Shown here: positions 16,890-25,240 of the stretch, one piece after another
Position numbering within the stretch: position 1 is the first letter of the stretch
How the letters are laid out: each line of letters opens with the position of its first letter
DNA from: Sphingomonas sp. JC676
GTDB taxonomy: Bacteria; Pseudomonadota; Alphaproteobacteria; Sphingomonadales; Sphingomonadaceae
NCBI RefSeq assembly: GCF_014489075.1
Contig: NZ_JACTGR010000004.1
Location: 310,001 to 374,000 of the forward strand
DNA length: 64,000 bases
Reading direction: 5' to 3'
Made by a program: the position numbers and the translations under genes
Notes under the pieces: generated by a model
Databases searched by the model: none
What the model saw: the letters and a program-made list of their open reading frames with translations, nothing else
Told to the model about the DNA's origin: nothing

Positions 16890-17129
16890 CTACTCGGAGA
16901 GGCCTGCGGATTGCCCGAGCGACATGCTCAGGACGAGGCGCCGGCTTTCATCCTCGACCAAGAGACGTTCCCGCAGGGCGAGACGGCCTTCAAGCACCGC
17001 AGCGGCGAGCAATTCTCGCGCAGATATCATCGCCTTCTCACGCGCTGCGGTGTCATCCGGCAGGTCCAGCGATTCCTCGTCGTCGGTTTCGATGCCGCCG
17101 TTTCGCAGCCGAAAGAAATACTGAGCCAT
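16890..17129 (-). CDS. DUF6894-type small protein (79 aa)
   Basis: MAQYFFRLRNGG followed by an acidic DDEESLDLPDDTAAREKA and the helix ISARELLAAAVLEG. The order (YFF-x-L-R-x-G, D-x-E-G/S, LPD, AR-x-EA, ARELL) is that of the DUF6894 family of short Alphaproteobacteria proteins, recognised from memory. Function unknown. A perfect 7-bp-arm palindrome lies 35 bases upstream (17164-17180). Confidence 0.7.
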   Translation of the reverse strand: MAQYFFRLRNGGIETDDEESLDLPDDTAAREKAMISARELLAAAVLEGRLALRERLLVEDESRRLVLSMSLGQSAGLSE

Positions 17130-17954
17130 GGCGCCGCATAGCGCGAGAATGGCAGCACCGATGCAACCTAAGCTAGGTTGGAAAAAAATCCGCGCAGGAT
17201 GGTAGGCGCTACGGCCGCCCCGGGCGCATCTCTCGTCATTCCGCTGAGGGCAAGCGCGGTTTCATCGGCGCGTGCCGCGTCCCGCACCGTGTCGCAACGA
17301 TGGCTCTGGCAGCAACGACTGGCCCGCGCTGATCCGCACCCGGCTGGCCCTGGAGCCGGGGCGAGCGAGCGTAACACCCTGCCGCCCGCCGCCTATTGGG
17401 GGCTGGAAGCGTTGTGCAACCGAAGACTGTGGTGTGGGTGGGCGAATACCCGCAAACGAATCATTCTCACCCACCTTCGGAGAAAGAGTCTCCCGAGAAA
17501 AAACCGCCGCCCGTGGAGGCGGCGGCTTAGGAAGAGTTCGCATTCAAGCCATTATGGTACAGCAGAAAACGTTCCGCACAACCTTGGCCGGTATCGTTTT
17601 GGACCTAGTTTGATCACCGATGTTTCGATGAGATTCAACTTTAGCCCGACGTCGCGCGCGGAGCGTCAGATGACCTGAGGTCTCGAGGCTCGGCGCAGGC
17701 GAACTTAATCTAGGATAATCCTCGCTAGCCCCGTCGCTATATTGATCGACCCATCAGGTTAGCTATCGCCGGCGGCGATGAGGAACTCGAACACGATGCT
17801 CGGAATCGCTACCCAAACACACCGCTATTCCAGAAATCCCGCCAGTTCGTCAGGCGTCCCCTTTGGAAAGAGCTTCTTCAGATTGGCCAGGAAAGCGGAG
17901 ACGCGGGCGCTGGCCGGCCGCAGTCGTCGCGGCGAAGAGACGCCCAACGGATCG
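17130..17954. other. Long non-coding stretch with palindrome and hairpin
   Basis: About 825 bases with no supported gene; open frames are short and Arg/Ala-rich. It contains CAACCTA-AGC-TAGGTTG at 17164-17180 (perfect 7-bp arms) and an intrinsic-terminator-like hairpin at 17504-17525. It lies downstream of the minus-strand kinase operon and upstream of the DUF6894 gene. A small RNA on the minus strand is possible. Confidence 0.45.
17497..17525 (-). terminator. Intrinsic terminator-like hairpin (minus strand)
   Basis: CCGCCGCC at 17504-17511 pairs perfectly with GGCGGCGG at 17518-17525 around a 6-nt loop. On the minus strand the stem is followed by a run of T (A-run on plus at about 17497-17503). 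It could end minus-strand transcripts reading out of the kinase gene at 17955, or a separate small RNA, since ~430 bases separate them. Confidence 0.6.
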
Positions 17955-19322
17955 TTAGGCCCTGTGCGTGCCTGACCGGCGCGTTGCCCAGCTGACACGC
18001 ACTTCGAGGCCATCCAGGGCGCCGGTAGCGAAAGCGAAAATTCCGTCGGTCGCTTCGACATGGTCCTTGGCGATCGCAAGGCCGAAGCCGTGCCCCGGCC
18101 CCGATTCGTCCAGCCGCGCACCGCGGGTGATCGCCAGCTCGGCCCGGGAGCCGGCGAGGCCCGGACCATCATCGTTGACGCTCAGCATGATCCGATCCGC
18201 CGCGGACTCTCCGTGTATCCGGACCTGGCGGCGCGCATGCCGCACCGCGTTCTCGATCAGTGCGCCCAGGATCTCGGTCAGGTCCGAGGCTGCAACCGGC
18301 ACTTCCAGTCCGGCCGGCACAGCGATTTCGAACACGATGCGCTCGCCTGCGTCGGTTCGTTCGAGCACCGAAACCACGCTCTCGACCACGTCCAGCGCCC
18401 GCGACGTGGCGCCGCGATTGGTTTCGCGCGCGATGGCCGAGCGGGCGCGGGCAAGTTCGGCCTCCAGCGCCGCGCCGGCAGCGGCGATGGCGCGGTCGAG
18501 GCCGTCCGCCGCATCTATAGCGCCGGCCTCACGGGCGCGGCGGCTCTGCGCGGCGAGCGCGGCCAGCGGCGTCTTCAGGCTGTGGGCAAGGTCGGCTGCG
18601 CGGCTCCGCGCGCGCGAAAGATCCGCGGCGCGTGCTTCGGCAAGGCCATTGATCGCGTCGATCAGCGGACGGATTTCGACGGCATGCTCGGTGGAGAGAC
18701 GGGCGCCGGGATTGCGTCGCAGCCGCTCGATCTCCTTGCGGACGCGCAGCAGCGGGCGGAGGCCCAAGCCGACCTGGGCGTAGGCGGCGAGCACCAGCAC
18801 GGCCCACAACAGGGCAAGCGAGCCGAGCAACTCCCAGCTGAACTCGCGCCGCGCCTGCAGCAGCGCGTCGTCGTCGGTGGCAAGCTGGACCAGGACTGGG
18901 CGCTTGGTCGGGTCGGGCCGAACCAGCCGCTCGATGAGCAGCAGTCCGTGGCCATAAGGTCCGTCCGCCCGCCGCGTCGCCCAGCCGTCACTGGGCGCGC
19001 TCGTTACCTGGCTCAGCGACTGATCCCACAAGGAGGACGAATGGACGCTCCCCTTCGGCGTCGACACCTGCCAGTAGAGCCCTCCCGCCGGCCGGTTAAA
19101 ACGATTGTCCGTTGGGTAGATGTCCGCCTGGGGCTTGCCGGACGCGTCAATGCGCAGGCCTGCCAGCAATTCGACCGCCTTGGCCTCCAGCGACAGCGAT
19201 TCGCGGTGCTCGATGTGGCGCTCGAACATGTAGATCAGCCCGACCCCAGCCACACCCAGCGCGACCAAAATCGCCAGGGCCGCGCCTGCGAGCAATCTCA
19301 GGCGCAGCGAGCGAACGATCAT
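17955..19322 (-). CDS. PhoQ-like sensor histidine kinase
   Basis: 455 aa from ATG 19322, which overlaps the response-regulator stop by 4 nt; in-frame sequence further upstream lies inside that gene. A first membrane helix (about 8-30), a periplasmic sensor of ~125 residues, a second helix around 165-185, then the dimerisation box DLAHSLKTPLA, which has the HSLKTPLA form of PhoQ, and an ATPase with N-box EILGALIENAVRHA and GPGLAG/GHGFGLAI boxes. Expected to sense a periplasmic signal such as metal, acid or peptide and to phosphorylate the PhoP-like partner. Last gene of a regulator-kinase pair with a PepSY gene in front. Confidence 0.9.
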   Translation of the reverse strand: MIVRSLRLRLLAGAALAILVALGVAGVGLIYMFERHIEHRESLSLEAKAVELLAGLRIDASGKPQADIYPTDNRFNRPAGGLYWQVSTPKGSVHSSSLWDQSLSQVTSAPSDGWATRRADGPYGHGLLLIERLVRPDPTKRPVLVQLATDDDALLQARREFSWELLGSLALLWAVLVLAAYAQVGLGLRPLLRVRKEIERLRRNPGARLSTEHAVEIRPLIDAINGLAEARAADLSRARSRAADLAHSLKTPLAALAAQSRRAREAGAIDAADGLDRAIAAAGAALEAELARARSAIARETNRGATSRALDVVESVVSVLERTDAGERIVFEIAVPAGLEVPVAASDLTEILGALIENAVRHARRQVRIHGESAADRIMLSVNDDGPGLAGSRAELAITRGARLDESGPGHGFGLAIAKDHVEATDGIFAFATGALDGLEVRVSWATRRSGTHRA

Positions 19323-19984
19323 TGCTTCGTGTCCGACAGGACATAGCCGAGGCCCCGACGGTTTTCGACGATATCGGGCCCGATCTTGCGCCGGAGCCGG
19401 GTGACCAGCGCTTCGACCGCATTGGTGTCGCCGCAATCGGCCACACCGTAGAGATGTTCGGCGATCACCTGCGCCGGCGTCACGCTGCCTGGCCGATGGC
19501 CGAGAAATTCGAGAAAACGATATTCGAGCGGCGAGAGGCGGACCGCGCGGTCGTCGATATGCGCCGACATCCGGCTGGTATCGAGGGTCAGCCGGCCGAT
19601 CCGGATCTGCGGCGAGCTATGCCCCGCCGCGCGCCGCAGCAGGCCCCGCACTCGCGCCACCAGCTCGGGCATGGCGAACGGCTTGGCGAGATAGTCGTCG
19701 GCGCCCGCCTCGATCCCCTCCACCTTCTCGGTCCAGTCGCTGCGCGCGGTCAGCACCAGCACGGGAAAGTCACGCCCCGCGCCGCGCCACCGGCGCAGTA
19801 CGCTCAATCCGTCGAGCCGCGGCAGCCCGAGATCAAGGATGACGGCGGCATAATCCTCGGTATCGCCGCGGAACCACGCGTCGTCGCCTTGTGTGGCGAG
19901 TTCGGCGACGAAACCGGCGTCGCGCAGAGAACGGACAAGATCGTCTCCGACGTCGGGATCGTCCTCGACGACCAGCAAGCGCAT
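19319..19984 (-). CDS. PhoP/OmpR-type response regulator
   Basis: 221 aa from ATG 19984 (a TTG one codon upstream is less likely). Receiver with acidic EDD, phosphoacceptor Asp51 in VILDLGLPRLDG, Thr in LTARSDW and Lys in AKPFAMPE, then a winged-helix with the RRKIGPDIVENRRGLGY recognition wing. DLGLP and LTAR-x-W match PhoP closely. It overlaps the PepSY gene stop by one base and the kinase start by 4 nt. A likely target is the PepSY/PepSY divergent promoter, which has an 11-bp-period direct repeat. Confidence 0.92.
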   Translation of the reverse strand: MRLLVVEDDPDVGDDLVRSLRDAGFVAELATQGDDAWFRGDTEDYAAVILDLGLPRLDGLSVLRRWRGAGRDFPVLVLTARSDWTEKVEGIEAGADDYLAKPFAMPELVARVRGLLRRAAGHSSPQIRIGRLTLDTSRMSAHIDDRAVRLSPLEYRFLEFLGHRPGSVTPAQVIAEHLYGVADCGDTNAVEALVTRLRRKIGPDIVENRRGLGYVLSDTKQ

Positions 19985-20340
19985 CAATCGTCCTCGATCT
20001 TGATCAGCGCACCCGTGCGGGCGTCGAGCTTCAATTCGCGGACCCGGCCGTTTCCGGCAAGGATCTTGATCTCATAGAGCAGCCGCTTCTGCTCATGCTC
20101 GAGCTCGACCTCGAGCACCTCACCTTGAACCCGGGCTTGCGCCAGCGCCAGGATACGCGGCAGCGGAATCACCTCACCGCGCTGAACGGCGGTGCGGATC
20201 GCCTGCGCCTCCTCGGCCCGGCGCTGCTCCTTGGTGCGCTTGTCCTGCGAATCGCTGGCCGATGCGGTCGCGGCCCCCAGCGTGGCGGCGAGGACGACGC
20301 CGATCAATGCGGCGGCGTGGGCTTTCGTTCGGTCGATCAT
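19984..20340 (-). CDS. Periplasmic PepSY-domain protein
   Basis: 118 aa from ATG 20340. A signal peptide (AALIGVVLAATLGAATASA) is followed by a charged linker and one PepSY domain (LEVELEHEQKRLLYEIKILAG ending with the ARTGALIKIEDD strand; fragments only quoted). PepSY proteins are thought to modulate periplasmic enzymes or bind ligand or metal near the membrane. It leads the minus-strand operon with the PhoPQ-like pair, so it may be a sensor accessory or a first target. In-frame sequence upstream of 20340 lies in the shared promoter and is not conserved-looking. Confidence 0.8.
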   Translation of the reverse strand: MIDRTKAHAAALIGVVLAATLGAATASASDSQDKRTKEQRRAEEAQAIRTAVQRGEVIPLPRILALAQARVQGEVLEVELEHEQKRLLYEIKILAGNGRVRELKLDARTGALIKIEDD

Positions 20341-20364
20341 GGCGGATGTCCTAGCACAGCGCGT

Positions 20365-20405
20365 CTGACGCTTCGCTGACGCCCGCCGCAGCGGGGCCGT
20401 CAGCG
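20365..20405. promoter_or_regulatory. Direct repeat with 11-bp period between divergent PepSY genes
   Basis: CTGACGC occurs at 20365-20371 and again at 20376-20382, an exact 11-bp period, and GTCAGCG at 20399-20405 is the inverted complement of the second unit extended one base. PhoP/OmpR-family regulators bind direct repeats spaced one helical turn, so this is a good candidate site for the adjacent regulator. No binding has been shown. Confidence 0.5.
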
Positions 20406-20448
20406 ACGCCCAGCTATCCGGCCTTCTCCAAACCCGAGGAGGCACATC

Positions 20449-20745
20449 ATGACCATTTTCCCGGTTCGCGTCGCGGCCATAACGGTCGCCCCGTTGCTAA
20501 TTGCCGCGCCTGGCGCGACGGGTGCAGCAGCCCATCCGAATCGCACGGCCCAGCTTGCCCAGCCCGCGCCGATTACCTTCGCCGGGCTCGAGCGGCGCGC
20601 CATCGCCCGCGGCCTTCGCCCGACGGAACTCAAAATCAAGGCACACACCGCCAAGATCGAAGGCCGTGACAGCCAAGGTCGCGAGGTCGAGATCAGGCTC
20701 GATCTCCGTACCGGCGAAGTGCTGCACCGCGAACTCGATGACTGA
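20449..20745 (+). CDS. Small PepSY-like periplasmic protein
   Basis: 98 aa behind a strong GAGGAGG. Signal peptide (VRVAAITVAPLLIAAPGATGAAA), then one short PepSY-like unit (TFAGLERRAIARGLRP to LRTGEVLHRELDD). Diverges from the PepSY gene at 19984-20340 across a 108-base shared promoter and is followed 78 bases later by the TonB-dependent receptor. Same general role as its partner; ligand unknown. Confidence 0.72.
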   Translation: MTIFPVRVAAITVAPLLIAAPGATGAAAHPNRTAQLAQPAPITFAGLERRAIARGLRPTELKIKAHTAKIEGRDSQGREVEIRLDLRTGEVLHRELDD

Positions 20746-20823
20746 GGCAGGGAAGGCGCGGCCGCATCGCGACCGGGCCTTCCACCACCCGCCAGCATCC
20801 TCTCCGCATCGGAAAGTCCTGTC

Positions 20824-22860
20824 ATGCCCGCCCGCACCTACCTCTCCACGCTCGCCCTTTGCGCGACCGCCTTCTCTTGCCCGGCCTTTGCCCAGACCGA
20901 AGCCACCATCGACGCGCGGCGCGGTGTCTCGATCTATCCGCGGGCCTATTTCAACGGCTCGCAGCCGAGCACCGCATTCGACATGATGGCGCTGGTCCCG
21001 GGCTTTCGCCTGCAGGAGGGCAATGCCGAACTGCGCGGCTATGCCGGCGCAGCGGGCAATGTGCTGATCGACGGTCAGCGACCGACCACGAAGCAGGAGA
21101 CGATAGAGCAGCAGCTCAAGCGCATCCCGGCGAGTTCGGTCGAGCGGATCGAGCTGGTTCGCAGCGCCGAGGCCGGCTTCGACATGCAGGGCTACAGCCT
21201 GATCGCCAATGTCGTGCGCAAGAGCGGGGCCACCGTCCGCGGCCGTCTCGAAGCGGAATATGCCAATTTCCGACATGGCTTCGACGCGCCGAAGCTGTCC
21301 GGGGAGATCACCTATGGCAATGGCGACCGCCAGCTAGAGCTGTCCGGCACGATCTACCGCGAGATCGACGACGAGCATGGCTTCGGCACTCGCAACCGCT
21401 ACGGCCCCGACGGCGGCGTCGTCCGGCTCGACGATTATGGCCAGCCCGAAGGCACAACCATCAAGCAACTCTCTGGCAGCTATCGCCAAGGCCTGCTGGG
21501 GGGCAAGGTTCGCATCAACGGGCTGATCAAGGACAGCCGGATGTTCGCCGACATCTCCGACTCGATCCGCTTCCCCACGGTTACGGAGATCCTGGGCACC
21601 GAACGCAACCACAGCCGTGCGACGGAAGGCGGCGCGCGTTTCGATCGTCAGTTCGGCGGCACCGCGCTCGAGCTGCTCGCAATCCGTCGTGACACTGCCG
21701 TACGCCGCACCGACCGCTCGGTCGAAGGTGGTGACGAAGAAGTCAGTCACGAAAATTCCGACGCCAGCGAGACGATCGTGCGGGCCGTGATTAGGACCAG
21801 TGCCGGCGCGGTCTCGATCGAGAGCGGCGTGGAAGGTGCGCGCAACGTCCTCGACAGCCGCACCGCGCTCGAGGAGAATGGGGTGGCGGTGCCGCTACCC
21901 GCCGCCAATGTCCGCGTTGCCGAGGACCGTGCCGAGGGCTTCGTCACGCTCGGCTTGCGGCCGTCGGGAAAGTTGTCCGTCGAGACCGGCCTGCGCGGCG
22001 AAATCTCGCGGCTGCGCCAGAGCGGCGACAGCGATCTGTCCAAGTCGCTCGCCTTCCTCAAGCCGCGCCTGCTTGCCACCTGGGCGGCGTCTCGGTTGAG
22101 CGAATTCCGCCTGCTCCTCGAGCGCGAAGTCGGCCAGCTCGATTTCGCCGACTTCGTCAGCAGCGCCTCGCTGACCACCGGCACGGTAACCGCGGGCAAC
22201 AAGGACCTGGAGCCGGACAGCCTGTGGCGCGCCGAGCTCGCTTGGGAGCGCAGACTAGGCAAGGGTTCACTCGTGCTCACCGCGCGCTACGAAGCGATCA
22301 GCAATGTCGTCGATCGCATCCCGGTGGTTGCCGGGACCGATATCTTCGATGCCGTCGGCAATATCGGCAGCGGGTCCCGGGCCGAGCTCCAGACCGATCT
22401 AAACTTGCCGATGGAAGGGCTGGGTCTCCCGGGCGTGACCGTCCAGGCGCACGGCCTGGTGCGCCGCAGCCGGGTGACCGATCCGACTACCGGCGCGCGC
22501 CGCTCGATTTCGGAAGATTTGCCCTTCGAGGGCACGCTGGGGCTGACCCACGATTTACCTCGCTGGAACCTGCGCTGGGGTGTCAACTACGCGTTCGCGA
22601 CCGAAGAGCGCCAGTTCAAGATCGATGAGCTGCAGAGCGACCGGCTCGGCGGGCGCCTGGATGCGTTCGTCGAGTATAAGCCCGATGCGCGCTGGACTTT
22701 GCGGATGTTCGGCAGGAATCTCACCGACAGCCCCGCAAGCCGCGACCGCTATGTCTATCCCGGGCTGCGCGGTGCCAGCGTGCAGACCTACATGGAGCGT
22801 CGCGAGCTCCGCAGCGGCGCCTATTACGGGTTCTCGGTACAGCGCACCTTCGGCAAGTGA
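20824..22860 (+). CDS. TonB-dependent receptor (atypical plug)
   Basis: 678 aa. Signal peptide ends PAFAQ. The plug domain (ELRGYAGAAGNVLIDGQRP ... RIPASSVERIELVRSAEAGF) is readable, though the usual DAPxSVT opening is missing and no clear TonB box stands out. The remainder is a 22-strand-type barrel with the motif VETGLRGE and ends VQRTFGK. Imports a large substrate over the outer membrane with TonB energy. Sits with two PepSY genes and a PhoPQ-like pair, which suggests metal or siderophore control, but substrate cannot be told. Ends 59 bases from the convergent epimerase gene. Confidence 0.85.
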   Translation: MPARTYLSTLALCATAFSCPAFAQTEATIDARRGVSIYPRAYFNGSQPSTAFDMMALVPGFRLQEGNAELRGYAGAAGNVLIDGQRPTTKQETIEQQLKRIPASSVERIELVRSAEAGFDMQGYSLIANVVRKSGATVRGRLEAEYANFRHGFDAPKLSGEITYGNGDRQLELSGTIYREIDDEHGFGTRNRYGPDGGVVRLDDYGQPEGTTIKQLSGSYRQGLLGGKVRINGLIKDSRMFADISDSIRFPTVTEILGTERNHSRATEGGARFDRQFGGTALELLAIRRDTAVRRTDRSVEGGDEEVSHENSDASETIVRAVIRTSAGAVSIESGVEGARNVLDSRTALEENGVAVPLPAANVRVAEDRAEGFVTLGLRPSGKLSVETGLRGEISRLRQSGDSDLSKSLAFLKPRLLATWAASRLSEFRLLLEREVGQLDFADFVSSASLTTGTVTAGNKDLEPDSLWRAELAWERRLGKGSLVLTARYEAISNVVDRIPVVAGTDIFDAVGNIGSGSRAELQTDLNLPMEGLGLPGVTVQAHGLVRRSRVTDPTTGARRSISEDLPFEGTLGLTHDLPRWNLRWGVNYAFATEERQFKIDELQSDRLGGRLDAFVEYKPDARWTLRMFGRNLTDSPASRDRYVYPGLRGASVQTYMERRELRSGAYYGFSVQRTFGK

Positions 22861-22918
22861 AGCGGCAAAAGGCAGGCAGTCGGCGAGAGGACCGCGGAGC
22901 GCACCACTCGCCCGCCGC

Positions 22919-23950
22919 TTAGCAGGCCAGCCAGGTGTCGTTTAGTCGGTAGCCATGGGGGAAGGGGTCTTCGGGATCGGCGCCGTAATAGGAGACGCCG
23001 GTGAGCCACGCGCGGCCGCCCACGCGGGTTACGACCGCAGGCAGTCCGCCCACGCTGGCGATATCCTCGATCGAGCAGGCGAATTCGGTGTCGAGGATGG
23101 ACTGGTGTACGAACCGCTCGCCGACCGCGAGTTCGCCGCGGGCGTGCATCAGTGCCATCCGCGCCGAAGAGCCCGTTCCGCAGGGGCTGCGATCGATCCG
23201 GCCGGGGGAGACGATGACCGCGTTCTTCGAGGTCTTGACCCCATCGCATTCCCTCAGCGGCCCCGCGATCAGCGTCTGGTTGATCGTGTGGATACCGGGA
23301 TTCTCGGGGTGCACCGACGGCAGCTGGTCGGCCGCCGCGAGCTTGATGCGTTCGCCTGTCTCGACGAGCGCGCGCGCTTCGTCCTTCGCGAGGGTGAGGC
23401 CGAGCTGTTCGGCGGAGGCGATCACGTAGATCATCCCGCCATAGGAGACATCGACGGTGATCGTGCCGAAGCCCGGGACTTCGATTTGGCGGTCGCGGTG
23501 CATCACGAAGGCGGGGACGTTGCGGAAGGAGACGCGGCGGCACTTCCCGTCGCCGCATTCGGCCTCGACATATACGAGACCGGCCGGTGTATCGACGCAG
23601 AGCCGGGTCACCGGCTCCACCATCGCAAGCATGCCCGTCTCGAGCACGGCGGTGACCGCGCACATCAGGTTGGATCCCGACATCGGGGGATAATAGTCGG
23701 ATTCGATGACTATCATCCCGACATCCGCTTGCGGATCGATCGGCGGGGTGACCAGGTTGACCGCGGCGTTCACGCTGCCGCGCGGATCGGACAGCAGCAT
23801 CCCGCGCAGCCAGTCCTGGTCACGGATGAATGCTTGTTGCCGCTCGAACATCGAAGCGGCGCGGGGCGCAATGACGCCGCCCGTGATGACCCGCCCAACC
23901 TCGCCTTCGGCATGCACGCCGACCACCGTCACAATCTGTTGCAATCGCAT
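22919..23950 (-). CDS. Proline racemase superfamily: 4-hydroxyproline 2-epimerase type (Ser/Cys pair)
   Basis: 343 aa from ATG 23950; the in-frame extension upstream is not conserved. The first active-site position is Ser91 (PPMSGSN, in place of the usual Cys of CGH) and the second is Cys257 (DRSPCGTG). Within this superfamily Cys/Cys is typical of proline racemase or 4-hydroxyproline epimerase, Cys/Thr of trans-3-hydroxyproline dehydratase, and Ser/Cys has been described for hydroxyproline epimerase with extra dehydratase activity. Likely converts trans-4-hydroxy-L-proline to cis-4-hydroxy-D-proline. Last gene of the minus-strand set ridA, gntR and this gene, with its own palindrome just upstream (23996-24012). 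Confidence 0.85.
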   Translation of the reverse strand: MRLQQIVTVVGVHAEGEVGRVITGGVIAPRAASMFERQQAFIRDQDWLRGMLLSDPRGSVNAAVNLVTPPIDPQADVGMIVIESDYYPPMSGSNLMCAVTAVLETGMLAMVEPVTRLCVDTPAGLVYVEAECGDGKCRRVSFRNVPAFVMHRDRQIEVPGFGTITVDVSYGGMIYVIASAEQLGLTLAKDEARALVETGERIKLAAADQLPSVHPENPGIHTINQTLIAGPLRECDGVKTSKNAVIVSPGRIDRSPCGTGSSARMALMHARGELAVGERFVHQSILDTEFACSIEDIASVGGLPAVVTRVGGRAWLTGVSYYGADPEDPFPHGYRLNDTWLAC

Positions 23951-23995
23951 AGGAGTAGAATCCTCAAGCAGGAGTCCGCGCCCCGGCAAGGCTTC

Positions 23996-24012
23996 GTGTA
24001 TATTGGATACAA
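23996..24012. promoter_or_regulatory. GntR-type operator copy 1 (TGTAT-ATTGG-ATACA)
   Basis: TGTAT-ATTGG-ATACA at 23997-24011 lies 47 bases before the epimerase start (minus strand) and just after the gntR stop. It shares 15 consecutive bases, including the ATTGG spacer, with copy 2 at 25203-25219. It probably gives the epimerase its own regulation by the adjacent FCD regulator. Confidence 0.72.
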
Positions 24013-24019
24013 TCGCTGG

Positions 24020-24730
24020 TCAAACCGCGGATCGGACTGACCTGCCCGCGCGCTCCGCCCGCAATTCCGCGACCAAAGCGCGGCCGGCGTGAAGGATATG
24101 ATCGCGCAGGTACCGGGTTGCCGCGGCGGCATCGCGAATCGCGCAGAGGCGCAGGATCTCGCGGTGCTCCTGCTGCGCCTCGGCAAGGCCGTCGGTCAAC
24201 ACGAGATGGAGGCGGATATAGCGTTCCGCCTGAAGGCTGATGCCCTGCAGGATGGCGAGCGTCTGCGGCCGGCCGGCCGGCGCATAGAGCCTGCGGTGGA
24301 ATGCCGAGTTCAAACGGCCCCAGCTCGCCATGTCGCCGCGCGCGAACGATGCTTCCAGCTCGGTCAGGACTTGGCTGGCTTCAATGATGTCCTGATCGGT
24401 CATCCTCGGTATCGCACGTTCGAGCAGATCGCCCTCCAGCAGCGCGCGCAGTTCGAAGATTTCTTCTACCTGCTCGGTGGGGATAGACGCCACCACCGCG
24501 CCCTTGTGGATCTGGATGACGACGAGCCCGCTGGCTTCCAATTGCCGGAGCGCTTCGCGCACGGGGATGCGGCTGACATTATATTCCTCGGCGATCACGT
24601 CCTGGATCAGTGCGTCACCCTCGCGGAATTCGCCACTCAGGATGCGCTCCTGGAGCGAATCCCGGATATTTTCCGGAACGCTGCGCCGCTCGATCCGGTG
24701 GGTTCGCGATGTCTCCTGACCGTGCCGCAT
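24020..24730 (-). CDS. GntR-family transcriptional regulator, FCD (FadR) subfamily
   Basis: 236 aa. Winged helix at about residues 15-80 (LQERILSGEFREGDALIQDV ... VSRIPVREALRQLEASGLV), then an all-helical FCD ligand domain with metal/ligand His candidates in LNSAFHRRLY, QQEHREIL and RDHILHAG. It sits between ridA and the epimerase on the minus strand and is flanked by two copies of the same palindrome. The expected role is repression of hydroxyproline genes, released by hydroxyproline or a pathway intermediate; ligand is inferred. Confidence 0.9.
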   Translation of the reverse strand: MRHGQETSRTHRIERRSVPENIRDSLQERILSGEFREGDALIQDVIAEEYNVSRIPVREALRQLEASGLVVIQIHKGAVVASIPTEQVEEIFELRALLEGDLLERAIPRMTDQDIIEASQVLTELEASFARGDMASWGRLNSAFHRRLYAPAGRPQTLAILQGISLQAERYIRLHLVLTDGLAEAQQEHREILRLCAIRDAAAATRYLRDHILHAGRALVAELRAERAGRSVRSAV

Positions 24731-24797
24731 GGGATGCCTTGCTTACCTTGGTTCGTCCCTCACTAGCGGTCGCACGCGGGCATTGCCACGCGCGTCG

Positions 24798-25151
24798 TCA
24801 AAGCGCGGCAATGACGCCGATCTCGATATTATAGTGCGGCTCGGTCAGCCCCGCCGCGACGGTCGTCCTGGCCGGCTTGGCGTCGGGCGCCACCCACGCG
24901 TCCCACACGCGATTCATTTCTTCGAAATCCGCCATGTCGGGCAGGTACAGATAGGCCGTGAGGATGCGGGTCTTGTCGGTGCCTGCCTCGCGCAGCAGGT
25001 CGTCGACGCGCCCAAGGACCTCGGTGGTCTGGACCGCGATGCTCGCGCCGGGATTGTCCTGCGCGACCTGGCCCGCGGTGTAGACCAGCCCGCCATGGAT
25101 GACGACCTGGTTCATGCGGACCGTCGGGTGCAGGCGGCGAATATCGGACAT
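24798..25151 (-). CDS. RidA/YjgF-family imine deaminase
   Basis: 117 aa, normal RidA length. The active-site Arg (KPARTTVAAG) and the Glu (NIEIGVIAAL) are present. RidA proteins hydrolyse reactive enamine/imine intermediates released by PLP or racemase-type enzymes. It is first in the minus-strand set and divergent from the DHDPS-family gene, with the TTGTAT-N5-ATACAA palindrome between them. In this context it may hydrolyse or detoxify pyrroline-type intermediates. Confidence 0.9.
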   Translation of the reverse strand: MSDIRRLHPTVRMNQVVIHGGLVYTAGQVAQDNPGASIAVQTTEVLGRVDDLLREAGTDKTRILTAYLYLPDMADFEEMNRVWDAWVAPDAKPARTTVAAGLTEPHYNIEIGVIAAL

Positions 25152-25202
25152 AATGGTCTCCTTGGCTGGACGGCGAAGATCACGCTTGCGCCTGTTGACG
25201 GA

Positions 25203-25219
25203 TTGTATATTGGATACAA
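25203..25219. promoter_or_regulatory. GntR-type operator copy 2 (TTGTAT-ATTGG-ATACAA)
   Basis: Perfect 6-bp-arm palindrome between ridA (minus) and the DHDPS-family gene (plus), 22 bases before the latter's start. A TTGACG that could be a -35 lies immediately upstream at 25195-25200, so a bound repressor would cover the core promoter. Confidence 0.78.
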
Positions 25220-25240
25220 CGCAATTTGGCGAGGTGAAAA

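Noticed and set aside
17168..17377. Minus-strand frame of 69 codons in the non-coding gap
   Set aside because: Cys/Arg-rich with no Shine-Dalgarno and no family resemblance; overlaps the 17164-17180 palindrome.
18060..19346. A 428-codon open frame antisense to the PhoQ-like kinase
   Set aside because: Composition is low-complexity Arg/Gln/His text and the minus strand encodes a full kinase with all motifs.
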